This document shows, one piece after another, positions 1 to 19,149 of a DNA stretch of 64,000 nucleotides. Made by a program: the position numbers and the translations under genes. Source of the stretch: Halicephalobus mephisto (lineage: Eukaryota; Nematoda; Chromadorea; Rhabditida; Panagrolaimidae); assembly GCA_009193035.1 (NCBI GenBank), contig SWDT01000100.1:1-64000 (forward strand), given 5' to 3'. Every line of letters starts with the position of its first letter. Within the stretch, counting starts at the first letter, position 1. Below the pieces are notes generated by a model. The model was not told where the DNA came from. It saw only the letters and a program-made list of their open reading frames with translations, and made no database searches.

Positions 1-420
1 TTGGGATTTCTACTAAGTTAATGAAGAAAATCCACCAATGCAGAATCTAAAAATCCTACTACAATCCAATCTAAGAAGTCGACAGAAGAATCCACCAATG
101 CAGAATCTAAAAATCCTAACAAAATCTAATCTAAGAAGTCGATAGAAATCCACCAATGCAGAATTTAAGAATCCTATCAAAATCTAATCTAAGAAGTCGA
201 TAAACTAAATCCTACCATGTCGATGGAAGAAATCCCAGAAGTCTACCAACACAGAATCTAAAAATCCTATCAAAATTAATCTAAGAAGTCGATAGAAATC
301 CACCAATGCAGAATTCATCGATTCTATACAAAATCTAATCTAAGAAGTCGATAAAACTAAATCCTACCATGTCGATGGAAGAAATCCCAGAAGTCTACCA
401 ACACAGAATCCCTGGATCCT
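1..420. repeat. Minisatellite, units of about 55-115 bp
   Basis: Imperfect tandem copies built from AATCTAATCTAAGAAGTCGA and ATCCACCAATGCAGAATCT; a longer composite unit containing CCTACCATGTCGATGGAAG occurs twice (about 205-240 and 360-390). The array is cut by the window start. No open reading frame of note. Confidence 0.85.
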
Positions 421-480
421 GCCAAGTTAGAATTTTGGAATTCAAAGTTAAAAATCAAAAATGCAATGTGATTAAAGTCA

Positions 481-602
481 TTTATTCCTTTTGAGATCCT
501 TTATTAAAGCAAAATTAATTTGTTCGCTTGGAGCTTTGGGGTGAAGACGAAAGTGAGTCGAGTTACCGGCTGCACGTGGATTCGTGCATCAACGACTTTG
601 TA
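481..602 (-). promoter_or_regulatory. 3' UTR and polyadenylation signals of the zinc-finger gene
   Basis: Read on the minus strand there are AATAAA hexamers at 500-505 and 481-486, about 100 bases beyond the proposed stop codon at 603-605. This supports transcription termination just before the minisatellite at the window edge. Confidence 0.5.
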
Positions 603-8362
<7,760 letters not shown>

Positions 8363-8449
8363 AGTCAAAAACAATAGAATAGAGAAGCGAGATCTGCTAA
8401 TTTCTGAATTTCCACCTGTCCATTGTGTTTGACAATTGTCTCATGGCTA

Positions 8450-9190
8450 CTTTGAAGCTCCAAGTAACTAAGAAAATTGTCACCGATGAAGCTTTAACAA
8501 AATTTTCATCGATAAAACTCCAAATAACTAAGAAAATTGTCATCAATAAAATTTTAAATAACTAACAAAATTATCATCAATAAAATTTTAAATAACTAAA
8601 AAAATTGTCATCGATAAAACTCCAAATAACTAAGAAAATTGTCATCAATAAAATTTTAAATAACTAAAAAAATAGTCTTCGATGAATCTCTAAGTTACTA
8701 AAAAAATTGTCATCAATAAAATTTTAAATAACTAAAAATATTGTCATCAATAAAATTTTAATAACTAAAAATATTGTCACCGACAAAGTTTCAAGTAACT
8801 AAGGAAATTGTCACCGATGAATCTCTAAATAACTTGGGAAATTGTCATCAATGAAGTTCCAAATAACTAATATAATTTTCATCGATAAAACTCTAACGAA
8901 ATTTTCATCAATAAAACTTCGAATAACTAAGAAAATTATCATCGGTGAAGCTTTAACAAAATTTTCATCGATAAAACTCCAAATAACTAATATAATTTTC
9001 ATCAATAAAATTTTAAATTACTAAAAATATTTTCATCGATAAAAATTCAGATAACTAAAAATATTATCATCGATGAATCTCTAAATAACTAAGAAAATTT
9101 TCATCGATAAAACTTCAGATAACTAAAAATATTGTCACCGATAGAACTCCAAATAACTAATAAAATTGTCATCGATGCAGCTCTTCAAAA
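8450..9190. repeat. Tandem array, unit of about 35-40 bp
   Basis: About twenty copies of AATAACTAAGAAAATTGTCA followed by TCGATAAAACTCCA, with frequent single-base variation. It lies directly upstream of the zinc-finger gene start at 8362. Apparent 60-residue frames here are translations of the repeat. Confidence 0.85.
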
Positions 9191-9199
9191 GTTAGAAGC

Positions 9200-10180
9200 A
9201 CTTGACATGCCAGGGGATTTGTAGCTACGGATTGGCGGCTTTCGAAAAAACCAAAAATTACATTATGATAGAAATTTAAAACATTACATTTTTAAATTTA
9301 AAAAATAAAAATTAAATTTAAAAATTAAAAAAAAATAAAAATTTTTAAATATTTAAAAATTCGAAAAAATTTTCAAATAAAAACAATTTTAATTTTTTTA
9401 AATAAAAAAAAATAACATTTAATTAGAAAAATATAAAAAATTAAAAAATACTCTTGGGAAGAAAATTGCAAAAATTTTATTTTTTTAAATTTTCAATACT
9501 ACATCCTATTTTACATTTTTCAAAATTAAAAAATTTAATTTAATTTTAAAAACATTTAAAAGTCCGAAAATTTTTAAAATTTCAAATTTTAAAGAGGTTT
9601 TTATTTTATTATTTTTTAAATAAAATTAATTTGTTTTTCATTAAATTCAAAATTAATATTTTTTTAAATTTTATAAAATTCAAAATTAATATTTTTTAAA
9701 AATTTTATAAAATTTAACATAAATATTTTTTAAAAATTTTATTAAATTTAACATAAATATTTTTTAAAAATTTTATTAAATTTAACATAAATATTTTTTT
9801 TATTTTATTAAATTTAAAATTTATATTTTTTAAATTTTATAAAATCTAAAATAAATATTTTTAAAAATTTTATTAAATTTAAAATTTATATTTTTTTTAT
9901 TTTATAAAATTCAAAATTAATATTTTTTTATTTTATAAAATCTAAAATAAATATTTTTTATTTGAGTTTTTCTGTTACTAATCGACAGTAACCCAAACCA
10001 GGTTTCTGAAATCAAAGAAAAGCCGCTATTTGCTCAGATGTCTTAGACCTGGGCTTATTCGAAAGATCGCTCTCTCAGGAAACGGGATGTGCAGAGGATT
10101 AATGCCTCAGGAAATTGACTAAAAATATTTAAAACTTGTTTTTTTTAATAAATAAGAAGAATCATTTCCGCGTAGGCCGA
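9200..10180. other. AT-rich spacer with a small low-AT island
   Basis: 9240-9960 is nearly pure A/T with repeated TTTTATTAAATTTAACATAA units. 9965-10130 is less AT-rich (contains CCAGGTTTCTGAAATC, GCCGCTATTTGCTCAG and GAAACGGGATGTGCAG), has no convincing frame, and could be a regulatory element or a diverged exon. Confidence 0.5.
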
Positions 10181-10189
10181 TAAAACAGT

Positions 10190-10580
10190 CAACATCAAGA
10201 TGAAATTAAACCACTTTGCCAGAATGTTGCGGGCAACCTGCAGTTTTGACTTTGACAGTTTCGTAGATTTTAGGACAAAGTATTCGATGTCTGTGACGAA
10301 ATCTATAAACTAGTCGACATCAAAGTCAGAATCAAATCTGCAGGTTGCGCGCAACATTCCGGCAAATCGGTTGACATTTTTATATTTTTAAATATTTTAA
10401 AAAACAATCCGCAGATTGCGCGAAACATTCCGGCAAATCGGTTGATATTTTTAAATTTTTAAATATTTAAAAAAAAATCTGCAGGTTGTGCGCAATATTC
10501 CAATAAGTCTATCAACATTTTTAAATATTTCAAAAAAATTCGCAGATTGCGCACTACATTCTGGCAAGTTGATCAATATT
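10190..10580. repeat. Inverted then tandem repeat with CTGCAGGTTGCGCGCAA core
   Basis: A unit of about 90 bp carrying CTGCAGGTTGCGCGCAACAT and TTCCGGCAAATCGGTTGA is repeated about four times from 10320 to 10580. One further copy lies in opposite orientation at about 10220-10260, making an inverted pair around 10223-10373. The core contains the palindrome TTGCGCGCAA. Resembles nematode fold-back repeats. Confidence 0.75.
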
Positions 10581-10699
10581 TATATTTTTAAATTTGTAAA
10601 TATTTCGAAATAAAAATAAAATTTGACCGTAATATTTCCGCGGTATTTGATTGTTGAACAAAAATTCGATTTTATTTTGACTTTGATGTTGACAGTTTT

Positions 10700-11030
10700 A
10701 TATTCCTCGGGACTCAGGTAAGGTACAGTAACCCAAGACGGAAATTTGAAATGTTAATCTGTTTGGATAACCAGGTCGGTGATGGACCCATCAGAAAGTC
10801 GGCCATCCATGAAAGCTCTCGTTTATTGCGTAATCGAACATTGACAAACATCTTCCACTTGACGGTAATGACAGTAATGACAGTAAGCGATCTGCGCTGC
10901 GGGAGTCCGAATCCGAAACTGGATTGTTCGAGAGCCCGGGTTAATGACCCCATGCAACTCGGCAATTGTCCGAGAACCTCAAGTGTGCGCGAAATACATT
11001 CTGATTGAGTACCTATCAATTCATATTTTT
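10700..11030. other. Low-AT island without a supported gene
   Basis: About 320 bases markedly less AT-rich than the surroundings. It contains the triplet repeat-like GACGGTAATGACAGTAATGA and small hairpins such as CTCGGCAATTGTCCGAG. Open frames of 85-101 codons exist on both strands but have no start context, splice signals or recognisable composition. Candidate regulatory element or non-coding RNA. Confidence 0.35.
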
Positions 11031-11089
11031 CGTTGTAAGAGATTTCAGATGTTCGATTCTCATCATTACTGTAGAAAACGGAAAAATAA

Positions 11090-13270
11090 ATTCCCTAATT
11101 TTCATAAAAAAATAATTTTTATAATTTTCATTAAAAAAAAAAATTAATTTTTTATAATTTTCATTAAAAAAATAATTTTTATAATTTTCATAAAAAAATA
11201 AATTTCCTAATTTTCATAAAAAAAAATAAATTTTTTATAATTTTCATAAAAAAAAATAAATTTTTTATAATTTTCATAAAAAAATAATTTTTATAATTTT
11301 CATAAAAAAATAAATTTCCTAATTTTCATTAAAAAAAATAAATTTCCTAATTTTCATAAAAAAGTATATTTATTAATTTTTAATTTTTTAAAATAAATTT
11401 TCAAATTTTTATTTTTTTAGATAAATTTTATTTTTCTTCGAAAATCTTAATTCTTTGATTTAAAATAAAAATTAAAAATTTTGGCGTTTTATCCTTTAAT
11501 GCCAATCCTTATTTTTACTTTGAAAACTTTGTAATCCTGTTTCTCCAGAGATCCAGAAAGAGAAAATCCTCAAAAAATAGTTTAAATTAATCCCAAAGGA
11601 TAAAAATTAGAATATTATTTACAAAATATAAAAATTACTAAAAATTGGTCTCAACACGAAATTTCATAATTTTCCATTTGGGACCGAAAAAACGAATTTT
11701 AATGTTTTTTGTGATTTTAGAAAGTTATAAATCAAAATTTTATTTAAAAATATAAAAATTACTAAAAATCTCGAAAATTGGTCTCAACACGAAATTTTAG
11801 AATTTTCCACTTAGGACCGAAAAATGATAAAATTTTAATTTACATCTTTCAAAAATTAAATAAATATTAAATTTCGTTTAAAAATATAAAAATTACTAAA
11901 AATTAGTCTCAACGCGAAATTATAAAACTTTCCATTCGAGACTAATAATTGCGAAAATTTATATTTACCATAATTTCAGAAGGTGTCAAATGTGTAATTA
12001 TGAAAATAAAAATTTCTCAATGATAATTTAGAAAAATTATCTCAAAACGAAATTGTAAAATTTTCGATTTGGGACCAAAAATATAATTAATGTTTTTCGC
12101 GATTTTAGAAGGTGTAAAATATATAATTATAAAAATAAAAGTGTTTTCAATAAAAAATTAAAGAAATTTGTCCCAACACGAAATTATAAAATTTCCCATC
12201 TGAGACCAATAATTTCGAAAATTTATATTTACCATAATTTCAGAAGGTGTCAAATGTGTAATTATAACCAGAACTGTCGATTTTGAACTAAATTTTAATT
12301 GATTTTCAATTAAATTCAAATTAATTTTGAACTAATTTAACTTCGAAAATCGAAACAATCGAGTTCAAATCTAAAAGTCTAAATTCTAAATTCTAAAAAT
12401 TCTGATTAAAACTGAATTGCTTCTATTCGAAAATCAAAAATTCTGAATTTAAATTAATTTTGAACTAATTTAACTTCGAAAATCGAAATAATTCAGTTCA
12501 AATCTAAAAGTCTAAATTCTAAATTCTAAAAATTCTGATTAAAACTGAATTAGTTCTATTCGAAAATCAAAAATTCCTGATTCAAATTAATTTTGAACTA
12601 ATTTAAATTTAAAAATCGAAACAATCGAGTTAAAATCTAAAAGTCTAAATTCTAAATTTCGAAAAATTCTGATTAAAACTGAATTGATTCTATTCGAATT
12701 AGTCCAAAATCAATCGAATTCGGTTCAAAAGTTCGAAAATTGACAGTTCTGATTACAAAAATAAAAATATTTTCAATGAAAAATTAAAGAAATTAGTCAA
12801 CGCGAAACTATAAAACTCCACTTAAAACTAAAAAATATAATTAATGTTTTTCGTGATTTCAGAAGGTGTAAAGTATGTAATTATGAAAATAAAAATGTTT
12901 ACAACAAAAATGCTAAAAATCTGTCTCGAGACGAAACTTTAGAATTTTCCACTTAAGATCGAAAAAAACGAATTTTAGTGTTTTTTGTGATTTTAGAAAG
13001 TATTAGGTACTTAATTACGAAAATAAAAATGTTTACAATGAAAAATGCTAAAAATCTGTCTCGAGACGAAACTTTAAAATTTTCCACTTGGGACCGAAAA
13101 AATGAAATTAATATTTTTTTGTGATTTCAGAAAGTATTAAGTATGTAATTACGAAAATAAAAATGTTTACAATGAAAAATTAAAGAAATTTGTCTCGAGA
13201 CGAAACTTTAGAATTTTCCACTTGGGACCGAAAAAATGAAATTAATATTTTTTGTGATTTTAGAAGGTTT
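11090..13270. repeat. Microsatellite-like block and long diverged tandem array
   Basis: 11090-11380 repeats AATTTTCATAAAAAAATAA and close variants. 11620-13270 holds about ten diverged units of 140-190 bp marked by a GGTCTCAACACGAAATT-type sequence followed by TTTTCCACTTGGGACCGAAA. The units at 12290-12740 instead repeat AAATCGAAACAATCGAGTT. No gene seen. Confidence 0.75.
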
Positions 13271-13499
13271 CTAAAGCATTGATTAAAGTCAGAAGATTTG
13301 GAAAATGCTGTAAAAATTCTGTAATCTTATCCAAAGACCTTAATCCAGAAATATTTTCAAAAAAATCCACAAATAAATGAAACAAAATTCCCGACTAATT
13401 ACTCTTAAGATTCTTGACCTTACGGTAAAACCCCTGGAAATAGAGTTCCTGGCCTTTGATGAGAATTGAAATCTAAATTACCTCGTGAGTGGCAGGACT

Positions 13500-14801
13500 T
13501 TAAAGGGGGATTATCCAGAGTAAGATGGCTTCCGGATTTTTGACTCCCAGTCCTCCCTCCAAACAACTGTGAAAAAAAAACATGAATGATAAAAACCAAA
13601 GTTGTCGATTTTCGAACTTTTGAATCAATTTTTATTAATTTTTAATTAATTCCAGTTTAAAAATCGACAAATTCGAATTTTTATCAAATTAATTCGAAAA
13701 TTGAAAAGTTGGAATTCGAAATAAATTAATTAAAATTCGAAAATCGAAAATTCTGAATCAGAATCGAACTACTGAGAACTTCAAAATCAAAAATTTCAGA
13801 TTCGAATCAAATTAATTAGAAAATCGAAAATTCTGAATCGAATTAATTCCAGTTTAAAATTCGAAAATTCCGAACTTAAATCGAATCGAATTAATTCCAG
13901 TTTAAAAATCAGAAGATCCGAATTTAAATCGAACTATTTTGAGTTAAGAAATCAAGAGATTTGAATTTTGATCAAATTAATTCGAAAATTCCAAATTCGA
14001 ATCGAATTAATTTCAGTTTAAAATTCGAAGATTATAATTTCAAATCGAATCGAATTAATTCCAGTTTAAAATTCGATAATTTCGAACTTAAATCAAATCA
14101 AATCGAATTAATTCCAGTTTAAAAATCGAAAATTACAAATTCGAACTGAATCGAATTAATTCCGGTTTAAAAATCAAAAATTCTGAACTTATATCAAATT
14201 GAATCAAATTAATTCCAATTTAAAAATCGAAAATTACAAATTCGAACCGAATCGAATCGAATTAATTCAAGCTTAAAAATCGAAAATTCCGAACTTATAT
14301 CGAACCGAATCGAATTAATTCCAATTTAAAAATCGAAAATTCCGAACTTAAATCAAATCGAATCGAATTAATTCCAGTTTAAAATTCGAAAATTCCGAAG
14401 TTGAACGAAGTAGTTCGATTCGAAAACTTCACAGTTTTGATAACGAGCACTTGGAGGTCACACATTAAGGACGTTGCCCGAGGGAGTAATTACGGAAGGG
14501 ACACTTGCCGGAAGTCAATTACAGTAGAGATATGCTTTTCAAAACTACAAATTGTCGAAAATTACAGTTATTTATTAATTTTTAAATTTTGCACGTTTTT
14601 TTAAAATTTAATTTTTATTAAAAAATTAGAATTGTAAAATCCTTAGAGAGTAATTGTCAGGTGGTTCCCTAGTCACCTCTGTAATTAATTTGCCCACACA
14701 GAGGTTTTTACTTTGAATTCTTTACAAGATCAACTGTGCACTTGAAACCGTCCCGGTGGAGTTCGTCACGGAACACGAAATTCACTCCCTTGTCGAATTC
14801 C
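13500..14801 (-). CDS. Probable 3' exons of an unrecognised minus-strand gene
   Basis: Two exons join in phase: 14712-14801 (acceptor TTTCCAG, donor GTAAAA) and 13500-13566 (acceptor TTTCACAG, ending at TAA). Together they read GVNFVFRDELHRDGFKCTVD, a short link, then CLEGGLGVKNPEAILLWIIP and the stop after one more residue. Each exon is open in only one frame that connects to the other, and both are islands of lower AT content in repeat-rich sequence, which is why I believe them. The 5' part is not settled: 16330-16392 could supply an upstream exon (DELTSLPW in phase), and ATG at about 17092 (MSVLNVSPLAFDW...) follows a TTTTTAG acceptor and could be the start. I do not recognise the family. 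Partial call; the intron (13567-14711) is filled by a tandem array. Confidence 0.4.
13600..14410. repeat. Tandem array, AATTAATTCCAGTTTAAAAA unit
   Basis: About twelve copies of a 60-70 bp unit containing GAATTAATTCCAGTTTAAAA and TCGAAAATTCCGAACTTAAA. It lies within the intron of the unrecognised gene call at 13500-14801. Confidence 0.8.
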
Positions 14802-14814
14802 CTGGAAATTATGA

Positions 14815-16290
14815 CAAACAAAGTCGTTTTTTTAAATAAATGAAATTTCGTGATATTTAAAAAAAATTAACTTTTACAACGAAAGTTTAGAAAGTTTTCG
14901 CTTCAGGAACAATTTTTGAAAAAATTAAAAGTTAATTTTTCGGAAATTATGACGAAGTCGTTTTTTTAACTAAATGAAATTTCGTGCTGAGAGTCATCTA
15001 AAAACATAATCCACTTTCACTTCGAAAATGTTTGAAAATAAAAATAAATTTGATAATTTTTTAAATTTTTGGAATTTCGTGCCGAGAGTGATTTAAAAAA
15101 AATCCACTCTCACAACGAAAATGTTTGAAAATGAAAATAAATTTGATAATTTTTAGTTTTTGGAATTTCGTGCTGAGAGTCATCTAAAAGAAATCCACTC
15201 TCACTTCGAAAATGTTTGAAAATAAAAATAAATTTGATAATTTTTTAAATTTTTGAAATTTCGTGTCAAGAGTGATTTAAAAAAAATCCACTCTCACCAC
15301 GAAAATATTCGAAAATAAAAATAAATTTGATAATTTTTAAAATTTTTGGAATTTCGTGCCGAGAGTCATCTAAAAACATAATCCGCTCTTGCCATGAAGG
15401 TCCTCGGAAATTATAATGAACTTTGTCATTTTTTCAAAAAAATTTTTACATCGAAAAATAAATTTAAAAATGAAATCAACTTTTATAACGAAAATTTTCG
15501 ATAAAAACGAAATTAAAAATTTACCGACATTAGTCAAAATTAATCCTAAAATCAAATATTACAGTATTCGTACATTTGACAATGGCTAATTTCGGATTTT
15601 TTTACATCATTTTTTTTGGTTACTAAATGGGGATTTTAGATTAATATTATCACTGAAGAAATTGATCTAAAAAATAAATTATATAACTTTTTTAAGATAT
15701 TTACTTCTTCGAATCGCTCTGGTTTTGGAATTTTTTTGTTTTAAAATTTGTTTTTTTTCTTAATTGATATTTTTTATAAATTTAAGTAGAAAAAAATTAT
15801 TTAAAAACGAAAAATTATTTTCGGTTTATAACATTAGGGGAAGAAATGCCCTAAGGGAGTAGAAATTCGTAGAAAAATAACTATTACATTTTTGTTTTAA
15901 AATTATTTTTTTGATCATGATTGATTTTTTTCATCAATTTAAGTAGGAAAAAAATTATTTTCGGTTTGCAACATTAGGGGAAGAAATGCCCTAAGGAGGT
16001 AGAAATTTGCAGAAAAATAATCACTATATTTTTGTTTTAAAATCAATTTTTTTTCTTGATTGATATTTTTCATTAATCTAGATACAAAAAAATATTTATT
16101 TAAAAACGAAAAATTATTTTAGGTTTACAACATTAGGGGTAGAAATTTGCAGAAAAATAACCACTATATTTTTGTTTTAAAATCAATTTTTTTGATCATG
16201 ATTGATATTTTTTATAAATTTAAGTAGGAAAAAAAATTATTTAAAAACAAAAAATTATTTTCGGTTTACAACATTAGGGGAAGAAATATC
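14815..16290. repeat. Two adjacent tandem arrays
   Basis: 14815-15540: about six units of 120 bp containing GGAATTTCGTGCCGAGAGT and ATCCACTCTCACAACGAAA. 15750-16290: four units of about 150 bp containing GGTTTACAACATTAGGGGAA and GAAATGCCCTAAG. No coding sequence recognised. Confidence 0.8.
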
Positions 16291-16299
16291 GTACTGCCT

Positions 16300-16420
16300 C
16301 TAGAATCTAGTCGAGGACAGCGAAATCAACCCCCGACACGAACGTCCCCGATGACCATGGCAAACTCGTTAATTCGTCAGTTCTAAGTACACGTTTGTAC
16401 AAAAAACCAATCTAAGAAAA
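16300..16420 (-). other. Candidate exon, phase unresolved
   Basis: A low-AT island preceded on the minus strand by good acceptors (TTTTTTCTTAG at about 16415 and TACTTAG at about 16391). It reads LTSLPWSSGTFVSGVDFAVLD before a TAG in one frame. A weak donor inside it (CATG/GTCATC) would connect in phase to the exon at 14712-14801. May be an upstream exon of that gene; not secure. Confidence 0.25.
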
Positions 16421-16439
16421 AATTAAAACTTAATTCCCA

Positions 16440-18540
16440 CCACGAATTTCCTAATAATCACGAAAATTCTCAAAAAATAAATTCCAATTTTTCCAAAATA
16501 ATTTAATTTTTATTCAAATTTTTCCAAATTTAAAAAATTCTCGAATTTTAATTTTTTTTTAATTTTAAAATTTAAAATTTTACTTTTTTTATTTTCAAAT
16601 TTTTATTTTTTTTAATTTTAAAATTTAAAATTTTATTTCTTTTTTAATTTTCAAATTTTTATTTTTTTTTAAGTTTTAAAATTTGAAATTTTTCAAAATT
16701 TATTTTTTTTATTTTCGAATTTTAATTTTTTTTTAATTTTAAAATTTGAAATTTTTCAAAATTTATTTTTTTTATTTTCGAATTTTTATTTTTTTTAATT
16801 TTAAAATTTTAAAGTTGATTATTTTCGAAATTTACTATTTTGATAGTAATGAATATGATTTTTACTTTTACTGTTATTAAAGTTTGGTTACTGTAAAATA
16901 AATTTGTTTTTTGAAAATTCTCCTTTGACGGAATTTTCGAAAACGAAAAAATTGCGTTTTTTTTTTTGACAAATCTCAAGTGTAAATTTCGTAATTAAAT
17001 ACTGATTAACGTGAGGGAGTAAATTTTGTACAAAGTTTACAAATCTCAAAGGACGGCCAGTCAAATGCCAGAGGCGAAACGTTCAAAACAGACATCTCTA
17101 AAAATTAAAAAACGAATAATTAAAGGAAGTAATTACCGTATTTTTTTACATTCAATTCAGTGATTCTGTTTGAGCAATTTCCTGTAATTCAGATTTAACA
17201 AAAAATTATAATTTATTCAAAAAATAATTATAAAATTTTTAATTTTTATAATTATTTTTTAATTTTTAATTTTTAAAATTTCTTGGTCCTGGCTGGAAAA
17301 TATTTTTTAATTTTATTATTTAACTAATTTAAATAGAAAAATAAAATTATTATAAATAAATTTAAAATAAAAAAGTTACAAAATGTTTCAAAACGAAAAT
17401 TGTTAAATTTTTAAACTTTTCTGGTCTTAAGTGGAAAATATTTTTTTACTTTTAATTTTATTATTTAACTAATTTAAATAGAAAACTAAAATTATTATAA
17501 ATAAATTTAAAATAAAAAAAGTTACAAAATGTTTCAAATCGAAAATTGTTAAATTTTCAAATTTTTTTGGTCCTAAGTGGAAAATATTTTTTTACTTCCT
17601 AATTCCCTTTGGAACTTCTCTCGAGTGAAAAAAAAACATTAAAATAAAAAAATATTTTTCAAATTTTTTTATTTTTTAAATTTTTAAATTTATTCGAAAA
17701 AATATTAAATTTTAATTCTGAAATTTACGGTGGAAAAATTACGAAATTTTGACGATACGGAAAATGTAAAAGTTGAATTTTTTATTCCAATTAAAAAATA
17801 ATTTTTTTTAATCTTTAGGTTCCCTTTAGGGTTTCTCTAAACGGAAAAAATTTATGTTTTTAGATAATAAGCCTACAGTAAGAAAATCGTAAAATTAATT
17901 TTTTTAGGTTATTAAAAATGGTTTTAAAACGAAAATTTTCAAATTTTAGGTCCTAACTGGAAAATTATTTTTTTTTAATTTTTCGAATTTCACGAATTTG
18001 TTCTAAACAGATAGATTTTATAATTGTTAGTAATTACTTTACAGTGAAGTAATTGTAAAATTCATCTTTCTAGATTAGTGAAATTTCTCGAAACGAAAAC
18101 TTTGAAATTTTAGGTCCTAACTGGAAAATAATTTTTTTTCGTTTTTCTATCTCCAACTTTTTCTAAACAGACAGATTTTACAATTACTCGTAATCACTCT
18201 ATAGTAAGGTAATTGTAAAATTTTCTCGAAACGAAAATTTTCAAATTTTAGGTCCTAACTGGAAAATTATTTTTTTAATTTTTCGAATTTCACGAATTTG
18301 TTCTAAACAGATAGATTTTACAATTACTCGTAATTACTTTACAGTGAAGTAATTGTAAAACTTATCTTCTTAGATTAGTGAAATTTCTCGAAACGAAAAT
18401 TTTCAAATTTGAATTTTAGGTCCTAACTGGAAAATAATTTTTTTTCGTTTTTCTATCTCCAACTTTTTTTAAACAGACAGATTTTACAATTACTCGTAAT
18501 CACTCTATAGTAAGGTAATTGTAAAATTTATCTTCTTAGA
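16440..18540. repeat. AT-rich spacer with tandem arrays
   Basis: 16500-16830 is A/T homopolymer-rich. 17040-17100 is a small low-AT patch with a possible trans-spliced ATG at about 17092 (minus). 17280-17620 repeats a unit of about 160 bp with TTTTTGGTCCTAAGTGGAAA. 17820-18540 holds five units of about 150 bp with TTTTAGGTCCTAACTGGAAA and ACAATTACTCGTAAT. Confidence 0.7.
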
Positions 18541-18546
18541 TTGAGC

Positions 18547-19120
18547 GAAGTTAACGAGATCCCTTGAAAAGTCACATGACGTGGTGTCATTGGTCCCAAA
18601 TAAAATTGTTAATCACGCTTTCATTCAGGAATTCAAAAGATCTGACTCAAAGGCACGGCTGAGAATAATAAACACGTGGGAGATGTAAAATATTTAAAAA
18701 AGAAAAAGGTGCTGCTAATTGCCTGAGGCGATACAGTTCCTTGGGAAGAGCGAAAACACGTGAGATTTCCCAGAAGCACTGGACTAGGCTCCCAAGCAAT
18801 TGAAATGAATAATAAAGCTGCTTTATATTGAAACTCGGTCTTAATTGAGTCCAGTGTCCTCTTCGGGATACTGTAGTCGAGAAGACATAAAGTTGCCGCT
18901 CAATTAAAAAATGAAGATCGCGTGTCTTCTGAAGGAGCCGCAATAATTCATGCACCAGGTGGATTGCTGATGGATCTACTTCACGCAACGAAGCTTTTTG
19001 ACGAAATAATAATTTTTGAGATTTCAATTCTGGTCGAGACATCGAATTCCTTTGTCGGTAATTACAATTGAAGCAATTGAGGACATCTTAATCCTCTAAG
19101 ATGAATTAATCCCCGTGCAG
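18547..19120. promoter_or_regulatory. Low-AT island with E-boxes and palindromic sites
   Basis: A 570-base island between the minus-strand gene(s) and the plus-strand MTFP1-like gene. It carries two CACGTG E-boxes (18673-18678 and 18757-18762), the palindromic pair TGACGTGGTGTCA (18577-18589), a CAGGTG site near 18956, and TAATCC-type homeodomain sites near 19090-19110. Spacing and site density suggest a cis-regulatory region, but a 131-codon frame overlaps it, so coding use cannot be excluded. Confidence 0.35.
18647..19042 (-). CDS. Candidate single-exon 131-residue ORF
   Basis: An uninterrupted frame from ATG, beginning MSRPELKSQKLLFRQK and rich in Leu, Phe and Arg, ending SQPCL. It is the longest single-exon frame outside the recognised genes. 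It has no recognised domain, no signal peptide, no AATAAA soon after the stop and no splice-leader acceptor near the ATG. Its lower AT content alone makes a chance frame possible, and the same stretch is dense in transcription-factor-like sites. Equal chance of being a small gene or a non-coding regulatory island. Confidence 0.25.
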   Translation of the reverse strand: MSRPELKSQKLLFRQKASLREVDPSAIHLVHELLRLLQKTRDLHFLIERQLYVFSTTVSRRGHWTQLRPSFNIKQLYYSFQLLGSLVQCFWEISRVFALPKELYRLRQLAAPFSFLNILHLPRVYYSQPCL

Positions 19121-19149
19121 ACTGTTCCTTCAAATGAAGATCATTAAAA

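Noticed and set aside
8842..9024. Frames on both strands reading ITNIIFIDKTLTKFSS-type repeats
   Set aside because: Direct translations of the 35-40 bp tandem array.
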